From an uncultured Lachnospiraceae bacterium (GTDB lineage Bacteria; Bacillota; Clostridia; Lachnospirales; Lachnospiraceae): a stretch of DNA of 33,881 bases. The notes under the pieces were generated by a model. That model was not told where the DNA came from and ran no database searches. It saw only the letters and a list, made by a program, of their open reading frames with translations. The stretch lies in contig USDK01000032.1 in NCBI GenBank assembly GCA_900553355.1, positions 1 through 33,881 of the forward strand, in the 5' to 3' direction. Positions 7,966 through 15,643 of this stretch are shown here, piece by piece (position 1 is the first letter of the stretch; the number at the start of each line of letters is the position of its first letter). The position numbers and the translations under genes were made by a program.

Positions 7966-8715
7966 TTATTTGTAGTTTACGATCTTACCAAAATCTGCTT
8001 TCAGAGAAGCTCCGCCGACCAGACCGCCGTCAATGTCTGCCTGTGCGAACAGTTCTGCCGCATTTCCTGCATTGACAGATCCGCCGTACTGAATGCGGAT
8101 TGCTTCTGCTGTCGCTTCATCATAAACTTCAGCGACGCACTCACGGATTCCCTTGCAGACTTCTTCAGCCTGCTCTGTGGTAGCTGTCTTTCCGGTTCCG
8201 ATCGCCCAGATCGGCTCGTAAGCAATTACCATAGCTTTTGCCTGGTCAGCTGTCACATTCTGAAGTCCGACCTTTACCTGCTGGCGGATGAAATCCATGG
8301 TCACGCCCTGCTCTCTCTGCTCCAGAGTCTCTCCGCAGCACATGATCGGCGTAATGCCATGCTCGAATGCTTTCAGTACTTTCTTGTTTACATCCTCATT
8401 CGTTTCTCCGAAATAATCTCTTCTCTCGGAATGTCCCAGCACAACATATTTAACACCTGCATCTACCAGCATAGCCGGTGAGATCTCACCTGTGTAAGCG
8501 CCACTCTCTTCAAAATACATATTCTCAGCGCCGACCTGGATGTTGGTTCCTTTACATGCCTCTACAACCGGAACAATATCGATCGCCGGTACGCAGAATA
8601 CTACGTCCACCTCTTCATTTGCTACCAGTGGTTTTAATTCCTCTACCAGGGCAACTGCCTCACTTGGAGTCTTGTTCATTTTCCAGTTACCTGCAATAAT
8701 CTTCTTTCTTGCCAT
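7966..8715 (-). CDS. tpiA: Triosephosphate isomerase
   Basis: TpiA interconverts dihydroxyacetone phosphate and glyceraldehyde 3-phosphate. From the ATG at 8715 it is 249 residues, the usual length, with Lys13 (NWKMN), catalytic His95 (VVLGHSERR), Glu167 (AYEPIWAIGTG) and the phosphate-binding loop near the C-terminus (GLVGGASL). I chose this start because AAGGAG lies nine bases upstream and the protein begins at the family's normal MARKKIIAGNWK. The frame is open for 31 more codons upstream to an ATG at 8808 that also has a strong AAGGAGGAG site, so an N-terminally extended form is possible. It is third in the gap-pgk-tpiA order and followed by a terminator. Confidence 0.97.
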   Translation of the reverse strand: MARKKIIAGNWKMNKTPSEAVALVEELKPLVANEEVDVVFCVPAIDIVPVVEACKGTNIQVGAENMYFEESGAYTGEISPAMLVDAGVKYVVLGHSERRDYFGETNEDVNKKVLKAFEHGITPIMCCGETLEQREQGVTMDFIRQQVKVGLQNVTADQAKAMVIAYEPIWAIGTGKTATTEQAEEVCKGIRECVAEVYDEATAEAIRIQYGGSVNAGNAAELFAQADIDGGLVGGASLKADFGKIVNYK

Positions 8716-8857
8716 TTTCTTGATCTCCTTATCTACAATCTCTGATACAATATCCCTTCTGCAGGGCCATTTGGCCTCTTCACTGCAAGACGGGATGTTC
8801 ACCTCCATAGAACTCCTCCTTCGCGCTCTGCGCTCGGACTCGTTAACTACGGTGAAC

Positions 8858-8917
8858 TAAGTAAACGCTAAGTTCAATCTTCGCACTTCGTGCTCGCTTT
8901 CTCTAAGCGTTTACTTA
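8858..8917 (-). repeat. Large inverted repeat at the pgk-tpiA boundary
   Basis: A perfect 12-bp inverted repeat (TAAGTAAACGCT at 8858-8869, AGCGTTTACTTA at 8906-8917) encloses 36 bases, within which GCAC-GAA-GTGC can form a small hairpin. The right arm includes the pgk stop codon (8911-8913). A competing short stem (GAACT/AGTTC) overlaps the other arm. No U-run follows, so it is not a simple terminator; an mRNA processing or stability element, or a dispersed intergenic repeat, fits better. The rest of 8716-8910 contains only the possible tpiA leader. Confidence 0.65.
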
Positions 8918-10104
8918 TCGTTAGCGGCAGCAACACCAGGAAGCTCTTTCCCTTCCAGGAATTCCAGGGAAGCTCCGCCGCCGGTGGAGATATGAGTCAT
9001 CTTGTCTCCATAGCCAAGCTGGTTGACTGCCGCTGCGGAGTCTCCTCCTCCGATGATAGTAGTGGCGTCTGTCTCAGCCAGTGCTTTTGCAACAGCCTCT
9101 GTACCATGTGCAAAGTTTGGCATCTCGAATGCTCCCATCGGTCCATTCCATACAACGGTCTTTGCATCCTTCACAGCATCGCAGAAAATCTTTTCTGTAT
9201 CCGGTCCGATATCCAGTCCTTCCCATCCTTCCGGAATCTCTCCCGCTTTTACAACCTTTTTATTTGCATCGTTGGAGAAATCATCTGCAATCACTGTATC
9301 TACAGGGAGCAGCAGCTTCACGCCCTTTTCCTCTGCTTTTTTCAGCATGTTCCGTGCATACTCACAGTAATCCTCTTCCAGAAGAGATTTTCCAACGCTT
9401 CCGCCCTGTGCCTTGCTGAATGTATAGGACATTCCGCCGCCGATGATCAGAGTGTCTACCTTATCCAGCAGATTTTCGATCACAGAGATCTTGCTGGATA
9501 CTTTCGCTCCGCCGAGAATGGCAACAAATGGTCTTTCCGGGTTATTAACGGCATTTCCAAGGAAATCGATCTCTTTCTGCATCAGATATCCAACCACTGC
9601 AGTGTCTACATATTTTGTCACTCCCACATTTGAGCAGTGTGCACGGTGTGCGGTACCAAATGCATCATTGACAAATACATCGCACAGAGAAGCCAGTTCT
9701 TTGCTGAACTCGTCTCCGTTCTTTGTCTCTTCCGCTCTGTAACGTGTATTCTCAAGAAGGATCACATCTCCGTCTTTCATTGCCTCTACAGCTGCTTTCG
9801 CGTTTGGTCCTACCACTTCTGGATCAGCGGCAAATTTTACTTCCTGTCCAAGCAGTTCTGATAATCTTACTGCCACCGGCGCAAGAGAAAGGGACGGAAC
9901 CGGCTCTCCCTTCGGTTTTCCAAGATGAGAGCAAAGGATTACCTTTCCTCCGTCAGCAATCAGCTTCTTGATTGTCGGAAGAGCTGCCACCAGACGGTTC
10001 TCATCCGTGATCTTTCCATCGATCAAAGGTACGTTAAAGTCACATCTTACCAGAACTCTTTTTCCTTTTACGTTAATATCATCTACAGTTTTTTTATTGA
10101 GCAT
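8911..10104 (-). CDS. pgk: Phosphoglycerate kinase
   Basis: Pgk transfers phosphate from 1,3-bisphosphoglycerate to ADP, the first ATP-making step of glycolysis. The 397-residue length is normal. Substrate-binding RCDFNVPL near residue 24, the HLGKPKG basic patch near 60, and the C-terminal nucleotide loop GGGDSAAA are intact. The ATG follows TAGGAGG at proper spacing. It lies between gap and tpiA on the same strand. A terminator hairpin separates it from gap and I see no clear promoter of its own, so it probably depends on read-through. Confidence 0.98.
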   Translation of the reverse strand: MLNKKTVDDINVKGKRVLVRCDFNVPLIDGKITDENRLVAALPTIKKLIADGGKVILCSHLGKPKGEPVPSLSLAPVAVRLSELLGQEVKFAADPEVVGPNAKAAVEAMKDGDVILLENTRYRAEETKNGDEFSKELASLCDVFVNDAFGTAHRAHCSNVGVTKYVDTAVVGYLMQKEIDFLGNAVNNPERPFVAILGGAKVSSKISVIENLLDKVDTLIIGGGMSYTFSKAQGGSVGKSLLEEDYCEYARNMLKKAEEKGVKLLLPVDTVIADDFSNDANKKVVKAGEIPEGWEGLDIGPDTEKIFCDAVKDAKTVVWNGPMGAFEMPNFAHGTEAVAKALAETDATTIIGGGDSAAAVNQLGYGDKMTHISTGGGASLEFLEGKELPGVAAANDK

Positions 10105-10140
10105 AATTTTGCCTCCTAAAATTTATTTTCAAGGGCTCTG

Positions 10141-10201
10141 CCCTTTTTACCCCCGGCAGACAAGCTCAGGATCTGCCGCCTGCCATATCATGTAAAAAGG
10201 G
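10141..10201 (-). repeat. Nested inverted repeats in the pgk 5' region
   Basis: CCCTTTTTAC (10141-10150) is a perfect inverted copy of GTAAAAAGGG (10192-10201), which is the 3' arm and U-run of the gap terminator. Between them CGGCAGA (10154-10160) pairs with TCTGCCG (10172-10178). A further small stem AAGGGC/GCCCTT lies at 10131-10145. The gap-pgk junction can therefore fold in at least two ways that share the terminator's 3' half. Confidence 0.6.
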
Positions 10202-10228
10202 TCCGGCCCATTTAAGACCGGACCCTTT
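10194..10228 (-). terminator. Intrinsic terminator between gap and pgk
   Basis: AAGGGTCCGG (10197-10206) and CCGGACCCTT (10218-10227) form a 10-bp GC-rich stem with an 11-base loop, followed on the minus strand by a run of T. It lies about 25 bases after the gap stop. Partial termination here would give much more gap mRNA than pgk-tpiA mRNA, a common arrangement for glycolytic operons. Confidence 0.85.
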
Positions 10229-10252
10229 CATGAGTCTTACTGATCTCCCCGA

Positions 10253-11266
10253 TTATGATAACTCAGAGAAGAATTTGATGGTTCTTACCATCTGGCTTGT
10301 GTATGAATTTTCATTATCATACCAGGAAACAACCTGAACCTCTGTAGTTCCGTTGTCTAATGGCAGTACCATAGTCTGTGTTGCATCGAACAGAGAGCCA
10401 TATCTCATACCAACGATATCGCTGGATACGATCTCATCTGTATTGTATCCGAAGGACTCGTTAGATGCAGCCTTCATAGCCTCGTTGATCTGGTCTACTG
10501 TAACGTTTCCTTCTACTACTGCTGTCAGGATTGTGGTAGAACCTGTCGGGGTAGGAACACGCTGAGCAGATCCGATCAGTTTTCCGTTCAGTTCCGGAAT
10601 AACCAGTCCGATAGCCTTTGCAGCACCTGTGCTGTTTGGAACGATATTTACTGCAGCTGCACGGGATCTTCTTAAATCACCTTTTCTCTGCGGTCCGTCC
10701 AGAGTCATCTGATCTCCTGTATATGCATGGATGGTGCACATGATACCGGATTTGATCGGTGCCAGGTCATTGAGGGCTTTTGCCATCGGAGCCAGGCAGT
10801 TTGTTGTACAGGAAGCTGCGGAAATCACAGTATCCTCCGGCTTCAGTGTCTCATGGTTTACATTATATACGATAGTTGGCAGGTCATTACCAGCCGGTGC
10901 AGAAATAACTACCTTTCTTGCGCCTGCTTTAATGTGAGCAGATGCTTTTTCTTTGGATGTGTAGAATCCGGTACATTCCAGAACAACGTCAACGCCGATC
11001 TCTCCCCACGGAAGCTCTTCTGCGTTTGCCATTGCATAGATCTTGATTTCTTTCCCGTCTACGATAATTGAATCATCAGTAGCTTCAACCTTGTCAGCCA
11101 GTGCATATTTGCCCTGAGATGAATCATATTTTAATAAATGAGCAAGCATCTTAGGAGATGTCAGATCGTTGATTGCAACTACCTCATATCCTTCTGCTCC
11201 AAACATCTGTCTGAATGCGAGACGTCCGATACGTCCGAATCCATTAATCGCTACTTTTACTGCCAT
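10253..11266 (-). CDS. gap: Glyceraldehyde-3-phosphate dehydrogenase
   Basis: This is the phosphorylating, NAD-type enzyme making 1,3-bisphosphoglycerate. It has 337 residues, with the Rossmann motif NGFGRIGR (8-15), Asp34 after AIN typical of NAD specificity, the catalytic Cys153 in SAASCTTNC, and the WYDNENSYTSQMV segment near the C-terminus. TAGGAGG precedes the ATG. It has its own strong promoter and a structured leader, and a terminator before pgk, consistent with very high expression. It is first of the gap-pgk-tpiA set. Confidence 0.98.
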   Translation of the reverse strand: MAVKVAINGFGRIGRLAFRQMFGAEGYEVVAINDLTSPKMLAHLLKYDSSQGKYALADKVEATDDSIIVDGKEIKIYAMANAEELPWGEIGVDVVLECTGFYTSKEKASAHIKAGARKVVISAPAGNDLPTIVYNVNHETLKPEDTVISAASCTTNCLAPMAKALNDLAPIKSGIMCTIHAYTGDQMTLDGPQRKGDLRRSRAAAVNIVPNSTGAAKAIGLVIPELNGKLIGSAQRVPTPTGSTTILTAVVEGNVTVDQINEAMKAASNESFGYNTDEIVSSDIVGMRYGSLFDATQTMVLPLDNGTTEVQVVSWYDNENSYTSQMVRTIKFFSELS

Positions 11267-11311
11267 GATTAATTCCTCCTAAAGTTTTATTAACTGGTTA
11301 CGCAGTCATAT

Positions 11312-11339
11312 GAAGATTCTTCCTTGTTAAAGAATCATC
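11312..11339 (-). promoter_or_regulatory. Hairpin in the gap mRNA leader
   Basis: GATTCTT (11315-11321) and AAGAATC (11330-11336) pair perfectly around an eight-base loop, and TGA/TCA extend the stem across one mismatch. It sits in the roughly 75-base leader between the gap promoter and its ribosome binding site. A 5' stabilising stem is a plausible role; no riboswitch class is recognised. Confidence 0.5.
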
Positions 11340-11350
11340 AACCAAGATTT

Positions 11351-11379
11351 ATTGTACTAAATCTGATACAAAAATTCAA
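11351..11379 (-). promoter_or_regulatory. Sigma-A promoter of gap
   Basis: On the minus strand TTGAAT (11374-11379), a 17-base spacer and TACAAT (11351-11356) form a good sigma-A promoter about 85 bases before the gap start. It begins 15 bases after the stop of the PHP phosphatase gene, and no terminator lies between, so the upstream operon may also read into gap. Confidence 0.75.
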
Positions 11380-11394
11380 GTGCTTTTCCTATTT

Positions 11395-12210
11395 TTATGG
11401 AAGTTCCAGGAAAACCGGCTTTCGTCCGGAAAACTCTGTATAATACCGGAAACCACAGCTTTTCAGGATATCTGAAACCTTCTCATAATCATAGGCGATA
11501 TGCTCCGGCTTATGTCCGTCTGCTCCTACAGTGATGATCTCTCCACCCAGTTCTTTATATCTCTTGAGCACGTCCGGATGAGGATGGGCGAAAGGCAGTC
11601 CGTACTTAAGCCCTGCCATATTCAGTTCAATCCCCTTTCCCTTGGCGATCACCGTACGCAGGATCTCATCGATCAGATCCGCGTATTTTGCATAAGAGTA
11701 ATGCTTTTCCCTTTCTTTGCCATAACGCACCATATAATCCAGATGTCCCAGGACATCAAACTCTTCCAGGTTTTTTACATCCTCAAGCATCTCCTCCAGA
11801 GTAATCCGATAGATCTCTTCATCAGAACGGCTGCGGAAGTCTTCATCATGCTCCATCCCATAGACCATATCCTTTCCCATAATACTGTGCAGGGAACCGA
11901 TAACAAGATCAAAGGGATACTTTGGTACAAACTGATTGTAATACTCTGCAAGATGGGGCTGCATTCCCAGTTCAATGCCAATCCTGATATCAATTTGTCC
12001 ACGGTATTTTTCCTGAAGTGGGATCATCGTGCGGAAATATTCTTCCGGATCAAAAATATCCTCCAGGCCCCATGACATATTATCTTTGTCATAATGGTCT
12101 GTAAAGCAGATGACCTCCAGGCCCTTCTCTATAGCGCCTTTGATCATCTCCTCAGGACTCGACTGCGAGTCGTGAGAAAAATTGGTATGCATATGCACGT
12201 CTGCTCTCAT
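11395..12210 (-). CDS. PHP-domain phosphatase, histidinol-phosphatase (HisJ) like
   Basis: This 271-residue protein carries the PHP metal-site series: HMHTNFSHDS near the N-terminus, FTDHYD, an IGIELG Glu near residue 78, SLHSI, LGHLDY, and VGADGHKPEHI near the C-terminus. The family includes HisJ-type histidinol-phosphate phosphatases, which act in histidine synthesis with divalent metals. No his genes are nearby, so another phosphoester substrate is possible. Its ATG overlaps the mnmA stop by four bases (ATGA), making it the last gene of the iscR operon and translationally coupled to mnmA. Confidence 0.85.
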   Translation of the reverse strand: MRADVHMHTNFSHDSQSSPEEMIKGAIEKGLEVICFTDHYDKDNMSWGLEDIFDPEEYFRTMIPLQEKYRGQIDIRIGIELGMQPHLAEYYNQFVPKYPFDLVIGSLHSIMGKDMVYGMEHDEDFRSRSDEEIYRITLEEMLEDVKNLEEFDVLGHLDYMVRYGKEREKHYSYAKYADLIDEILRTVIAKGKGIELNMAGLKYGLPFAHPHPDVLKRYKELGGEIITVGADGHKPEHIAYDYEKVSDILKSCGFRYYTEFSGRKPVFLELP

Positions 12211-13301
12211 TGCTGTGATTCCTCCCTCACAATTGTTCCTCCGCCCAGCACATATCCATCATCGTACAGAACCAGCGCCTGGCCGGGCGTCACCGCGCGC
12301 TGTGGCTCTTCGAAGGTGCATAAGATCTCATCTTCCCCCGTCTTCTCGGCTATGCACCAGGCCCCTTTATGATTATACCGGATCTTGGCCCAGACTCTTC
12401 TTTTTTCTGTCAGATCCGGCACCGACATGAAATTGATCTTCCTGGCTCTGACCTGGCTGGTCAGAGATTCCTCTCCGGTTCCCACCACCACTTCGTTGGT
12501 GTCAGGACGGATTTCCAGCACAAAAACCGGATGTCCAAGCGCCAGTCCAAGCCCCTTTCTCTGCCCCACCGTATAATGGATGATGCCTTTGTGAGTGCCC
12601 ACTACCGTCCCGTCAGAAAGGACAAAATTCCCCGGACGGCTTCCCTCGTCCGTCTGCTCTTCGATAAACGAGGCATAATCTCCGTCCGGCACAAAACAGA
12701 TATCCTGGCTGTCTGGTTTGTCTGCAACCAGAAGTCCCAGATCCTGTGCCATGCTGCGGATCTGATCCTTGGTATAATCTCCCACCGGCATCAGGGTAGA
12801 TGCCAGTTGTTCCTGCGTCAGACTGTACAGTGCATAGGTCTGATCCTTTGCCCCTGTCTTTGAAACCTTCAGGCTGTACCGCCCGTTGGGAAGCCGGTCG
12901 ATTCTGGCATAATGGCCGGTTGCAATATAGTCCGCTCCGATCTGCCGGCTTCTTGTAAGAAGCGACTCCCATTTGACGTACCGGTTACAGGCGATACACG
13001 GGTTTGGCGTCCTGCCCTGCAGATATTCCCCGATAAAATAGTCTATGACATTTTCCTGAAATTCTTTCCGGAAATTCATGACATAGTAAGGGATTTCAAG
13101 AGCCGCGGCAACGCGCCTGGCATCCTCCACTGCGCTCAACCCACAGCATCCCCCGTTTTCCTCCTGGCTTATCTCTTCTTCTTTCTGCCAGATCTGCATG
13201 GTTACCCCGATGACGTCATATCCCTGCTCTTTTAACAGCCAGGCCGCCACCGAAGAGTCCACTCCGCCGGACATTCCGACTACAACTTTTTTTCGTTCCA
13301 T
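12207..13301 (-). CDS. mnmA: tRNA-specific 2-thiouridylase
   Basis: MnmA places sulfur on U34 of the Lys, Glu and Gln tRNAs, using persulfide sulfur from a cysteine desulfurase. It has 364 residues. The PP-loop ATP site is GMSGGVDSSVAA (9-20), the nucleophilic Cys102 lies in NPCIACN, and the partner Cys202 lies in DICFVPDGDY. GAGG precedes the ATG. It follows the desulfurase and scaffold genes, 18 bases after the latter, so the operon groups the sulfur donor with a sulfur user. In Firmicutes such dedicated desulfurase-MnmA pairs are common. Confidence 0.97.
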   Translation of the reverse strand: MERKKVVVGMSGGVDSSVAAWLLKEQGYDVIGVTMQIWQKEEEISQEENGGCCGLSAVEDARRVAAALEIPYYVMNFRKEFQENVIDYFIGEYLQGRTPNPCIACNRYVKWESLLTRSRQIGADYIATGHYARIDRLPNGRYSLKVSKTGAKDQTYALYSLTQEQLASTLMPVGDYTKDQIRSMAQDLGLLVADKPDSQDICFVPDGDYASFIEEQTDEGSRPGNFVLSDGTVVGTHKGIIHYTVGQRKGLGLALGHPVFVLEIRPDTNEVVVGTGEESLTSQVRARKINFMSVPDLTEKRRVWAKIRYNHKGAWCIAEKTGEDEILCTFEEPQRAVTPGQALVLYDDGYVLGGGTIVREESQQ

Positions 13302-13319
13302 GATTATCCTCAGTTTGGT

Positions 13320-13763
13320 CTAATACTCTTCTTCTTCCTCTTCCTCGCCTTCGTGGATATCTGACTTCGGCTTTTCAAGCCCTTCAATCTTGATGCCGTG
13401 TTTCTCGGCATAATCCCACAAAGCCGCGTGAATTGCTTCTTCTGCTAACAAAGAACAGTGTACCTTAACCGGCGGCAGTCCGTCAAGTGCTTCCATCACC
13501 GCCTTATTGGTCACCTGCATGGCTTCCTGGATAGATTTGCCCTTTACCAGCTCTGTCGCCATACTGCTGGTGGCTACTGCAGCTCCACAGCCAAATGTTT
13601 TAAACTTCACGTCCCGGATAATCTGGTCATCATCAATGTCCAGATAGATCCTCATGATATCTCCACATTTTGCATTCCCTACCGTTCCTACGCCGCTGGC
13701 GTTCTCAATCTCTCCTACATTTCTTGGATGTTCAAAATGATCCATAACCTTTGCTGAATACAT
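13320..13763 (-). CDS. nifU: Fe-S cluster scaffold protein, NifU N-terminal/IscU type
   Basis: At 147 residues this is the NifU N-terminal (IscU-like) scaffold that receives sulfur from the desulfurase and iron to build clusters. The three ligand cysteines are Cys33 (NAKCGD), Cys59 (FGCGAA) and Cys103 (KVHCSLL), with an Asp two residues after the first. The NifU ferredoxin and C-terminal domains are missing, as usual in clostridia. An unusual acidic tail (a run of Glu ending in Tyr) extends the C-terminus. The start is preceded by AAAGGAGG. It lies between nifS and mnmA on the same transcript. Confidence 0.94.
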   Translation of the reverse strand: MYSAKVMDHFEHPRNVGEIENASGVGTVGNAKCGDIMRIYLDIDDDQIIRDVKFKTFGCGAAVATSSMATELVKGKSIQEAMQVTNKAVMEALDGLPPVKVHCSLLAEEAIHAALWDYAEKHGIKIEGLEKPKSDIHEGEEEEEEEY

Positions 13764-13787
13764 TTTTTTCGTTCCTCCTTTTATCTT

Positions 13788-14978
13788 CTACGCTTTTTCC
13801 TTCTGTTTCTTTATAAAATCCTCATAAAGAGGCGACATGTTTCGAAGTCCTTCTACGATTTCCTTCAGGCTGTCCACCACATAATCAATGTCATCTCTGG
13901 TAATCTCCTCATTGATGGTCAGGCGCAGCGATCCGTGAGCGATCTCATGAGGCAGTCCGATAGCCAGCAGCACATGGGACGGATCCAGTGATCCGGAAGT
14001 GCAGGCAGAGCCACTGGAGGCACAGATCCCCTTCATATCCAGACGAATTAAAAGGGATTCTCCCTCAACAAACTGGAAACTGAAATTTGCATTATTAGGC
14101 AGCCGGTCCGTCCGGTGTCCGTTCAGCCTGCAGTAAGGGATTTCCTCAAGCACCCGGCTGATCAGATAGTCTCTGACTTCCTTTTCCTTTCCGGTACGCT
14201 CTTTCATCGTCTCAAACGCTCGTTTCACAGCCGTGCCCATTCCTACGATGCCGGGAACATTTTCCGTGCCTGCACGGCGCTTTCTCTCCTGCGCTCCGCC
14301 GTGGATAAAGGAACGGATCTTGACGCCGGTTCGGATATAGAGAAATCCCACCCCTTTCGGACCATTCAGCTTATGACCGCTGGCACTGAGCATATCGATA
14401 TGGCATTCATCCACATTGATAGGAAGATGCCCGTATGCCTGTACTGCATCCGTATGGAACAAAATCCCGTGAGCATGTGCGATCTCCCCGATTTCCCTGA
14501 TCGGCTCCACTGTTCCGATCTCATTGTTGGCCGCCATGACAGAAATCAGGATGGTATCCGGCCGAATAGCGGCCTCCAGGTCTTCCAGACGTATTTTCCC
14601 ATCTTCATCTACATCAAGATACGTCACCTCATAGCCCTGCCGCTCCAGGTATTCTGCCGTATGCAGGATGGCATGATGTTCGATCTTCGTCGTAATGATA
14701 TGCCTTCCTTTGGACTGATAAGCCTCCGCTGTTGCTTTCAGCGCCCAGTTATCTGCTTCAGAGCCGCCGGCAGTAAAATATATTTCCTTGCTTTTGGCGC
14801 CCAGAGACCGGGCAATGATCTCTCTTTGCTCATCTACGACTGTCTTATTTTCCGCCGCAAACTGATAGACGCTGGAAGGGTTGCCGAATTTTTCCGTGAA
14901 ATATGGAAGCATCGCATCCACAACCTCCGGCGCTGTCTTTGTAGTAGCTGCATTGTCTAAATATAAAAATCTGCTCAT
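13788..14978 (-). CDS. nifS: Cysteine desulfurase, NifS/IscS type
   Basis: This PLP enzyme (396 residues) turns cysteine into alanine and enzyme-bound persulfide for Fe-S assembly and tRNA thiolation. The PLP lysine is Lys203 (SASGHKLNGPKG), His101 lies in the IEHHA segment, and the mobile-loop Cys326 is in SSGSACTSGS. The loop length identifies it as group I (NifS/IscS), not SufS. AAGGAGG precedes the ATG. It is second after iscR and directly upstream of the scaffold gene. Whether it also serves general Fe-S assembly cannot be told, since a suf operon could exist elsewhere. Confidence 0.95.
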   Translation of the reverse strand: MSRFLYLDNAATTKTAPEVVDAMLPYFTEKFGNPSSVYQFAAENKTVVDEQREIIARSLGAKSKEIYFTAGGSEADNWALKATAEAYQSKGRHIITTKIEHHAILHTAEYLERQGYEVTYLDVDEDGKIRLEDLEAAIRPDTILISVMAANNEIGTVEPIREIGEIAHAHGILFHTDAVQAYGHLPINVDECHIDMLSASGHKLNGPKGVGFLYIRTGVKIRSFIHGGAQERKRRAGTENVPGIVGMGTAVKRAFETMKERTGKEKEVRDYLISRVLEEIPYCRLNGHRTDRLPNNANFSFQFVEGESLLIRLDMKGICASSGSACTSGSLDPSHVLLAIGLPHEIAHGSLRLTINEEITRDDIDYVVDSLKEIVEGLRNMSPLYEDFIKKQKEKA

Positions 14979-15051
14979 CTTTTCCTCCTTTTCCTGCCAT
15001 TTTGGGATGGCCAGTTCTTATGATCTATTTGGTTTCCAGGCTCCTTTCTTT

Positions 15052-15513
15052 TCAGGACTGACTGCACCGGGGATGCTCACAAGACCCTTCCGGGTTCAGC
15101 TGTCTGCTTTCCCTTACCAGCTCGTCCAGCATGATCCGGTCCACCGTTTCATTGATGCTGTCATTGATCTTCTGCCAGACATACTTTGTCACACATCCGT
15201 CTGCAGCCATACAGCCTTCTTCCGAATAAAAAGCGGCACACTTTACCGGTTCCAGACTCCCCTCCAGAGCTCTTAAAACATCTCCGACAGATATCTCCTC
15301 AGCCGGTCTGTTAAGTCTGTATCCTCCACCGGCGCCCCGGACGGCAGATACCAGCCCTGCCTTTTTCAGAAGCGCCACCATCTGTTCCAGATATCGTTCA
15401 GAAATATCCTGCCTGGCAGCAATGCTTCCAAGTGCCACCGGCTCTTTTTCACTATATCTGGCCAGATCAATCATGGCTCGCAGGCCGTATCTTCCCTTCG
15501 TAGAAAGCTTCAT
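15052..15513 (-). CDS. iscR: Rrf2-family Fe-S regulator, IscR type
   Basis: This 153-residue Rrf2 protein has an N-terminal winged helix (STKGRYGLRAMIDLA start, recognition region RYLEQMVALLKKAGLV) and then three closely spaced cysteines, Cys92, Cys101 and Cys107, the usual place for a [2Fe-2S] cluster. Being first in an operon with a desulfurase and a scaffold supports IscR over CymR. It probably represses its own operon when holding a cluster; a CCTA-N9-TAGG palindrome lies in the leader just after the promoter. Two more cysteines are near the C-terminus. Confidence 0.92.
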   Translation of the reverse strand: MKLSTKGRYGLRAMIDLARYSEKEPVALGSIAARQDISERYLEQMVALLKKAGLVSAVRGAGGGYRLNRPAEEISVGDVLRALEGSLEPVKCAAFYSEEGCMAADGCVTKYVWQKINDSINETVDRIMLDELVRESRQLNPEGSCEHPRCSQS

Positions 15514-15534
15514 CCTTTCACCTTCCTTTTAATT

Positions 15535-15595
15535 CCTACTATTTTACTAGGATTTATTTCTTTTGTAGAATACCACCATGGAAGAGTTCTGTCAA
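15535..15595 (-). promoter_or_regulatory. iscR promoter with IscR-type operator
   Basis: On the minus strand TTGACA (15590-15595), a 17-base spacer and TATTCT (15567-15572) make a sigma-A promoter. Just downstream, at 15535-15551, is a 17-bp imperfect palindrome with CCTA/TAGG ends and an AT-rich centre, the general form of Rrf2-family sites. It would lie at about +9 to +25, suited to repression. The promoter is well supported; IscR binding is inferred from context. Confidence 0.65.
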
Positions 15596-15643
15596 TAGCA
15601 TCATTCGAATATCTTGTAACAATATCTTTTAAGGAGTCCTCAC

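Noticed and set aside
10131..10149. AAGGGC-TCT-GCCCTT followed by T on the plus strand as a plus-strand terminator.
   Set aside because: No plus-strand gene lies upstream to terminate; it is more likely part of the minus-strand pgk leader fold.
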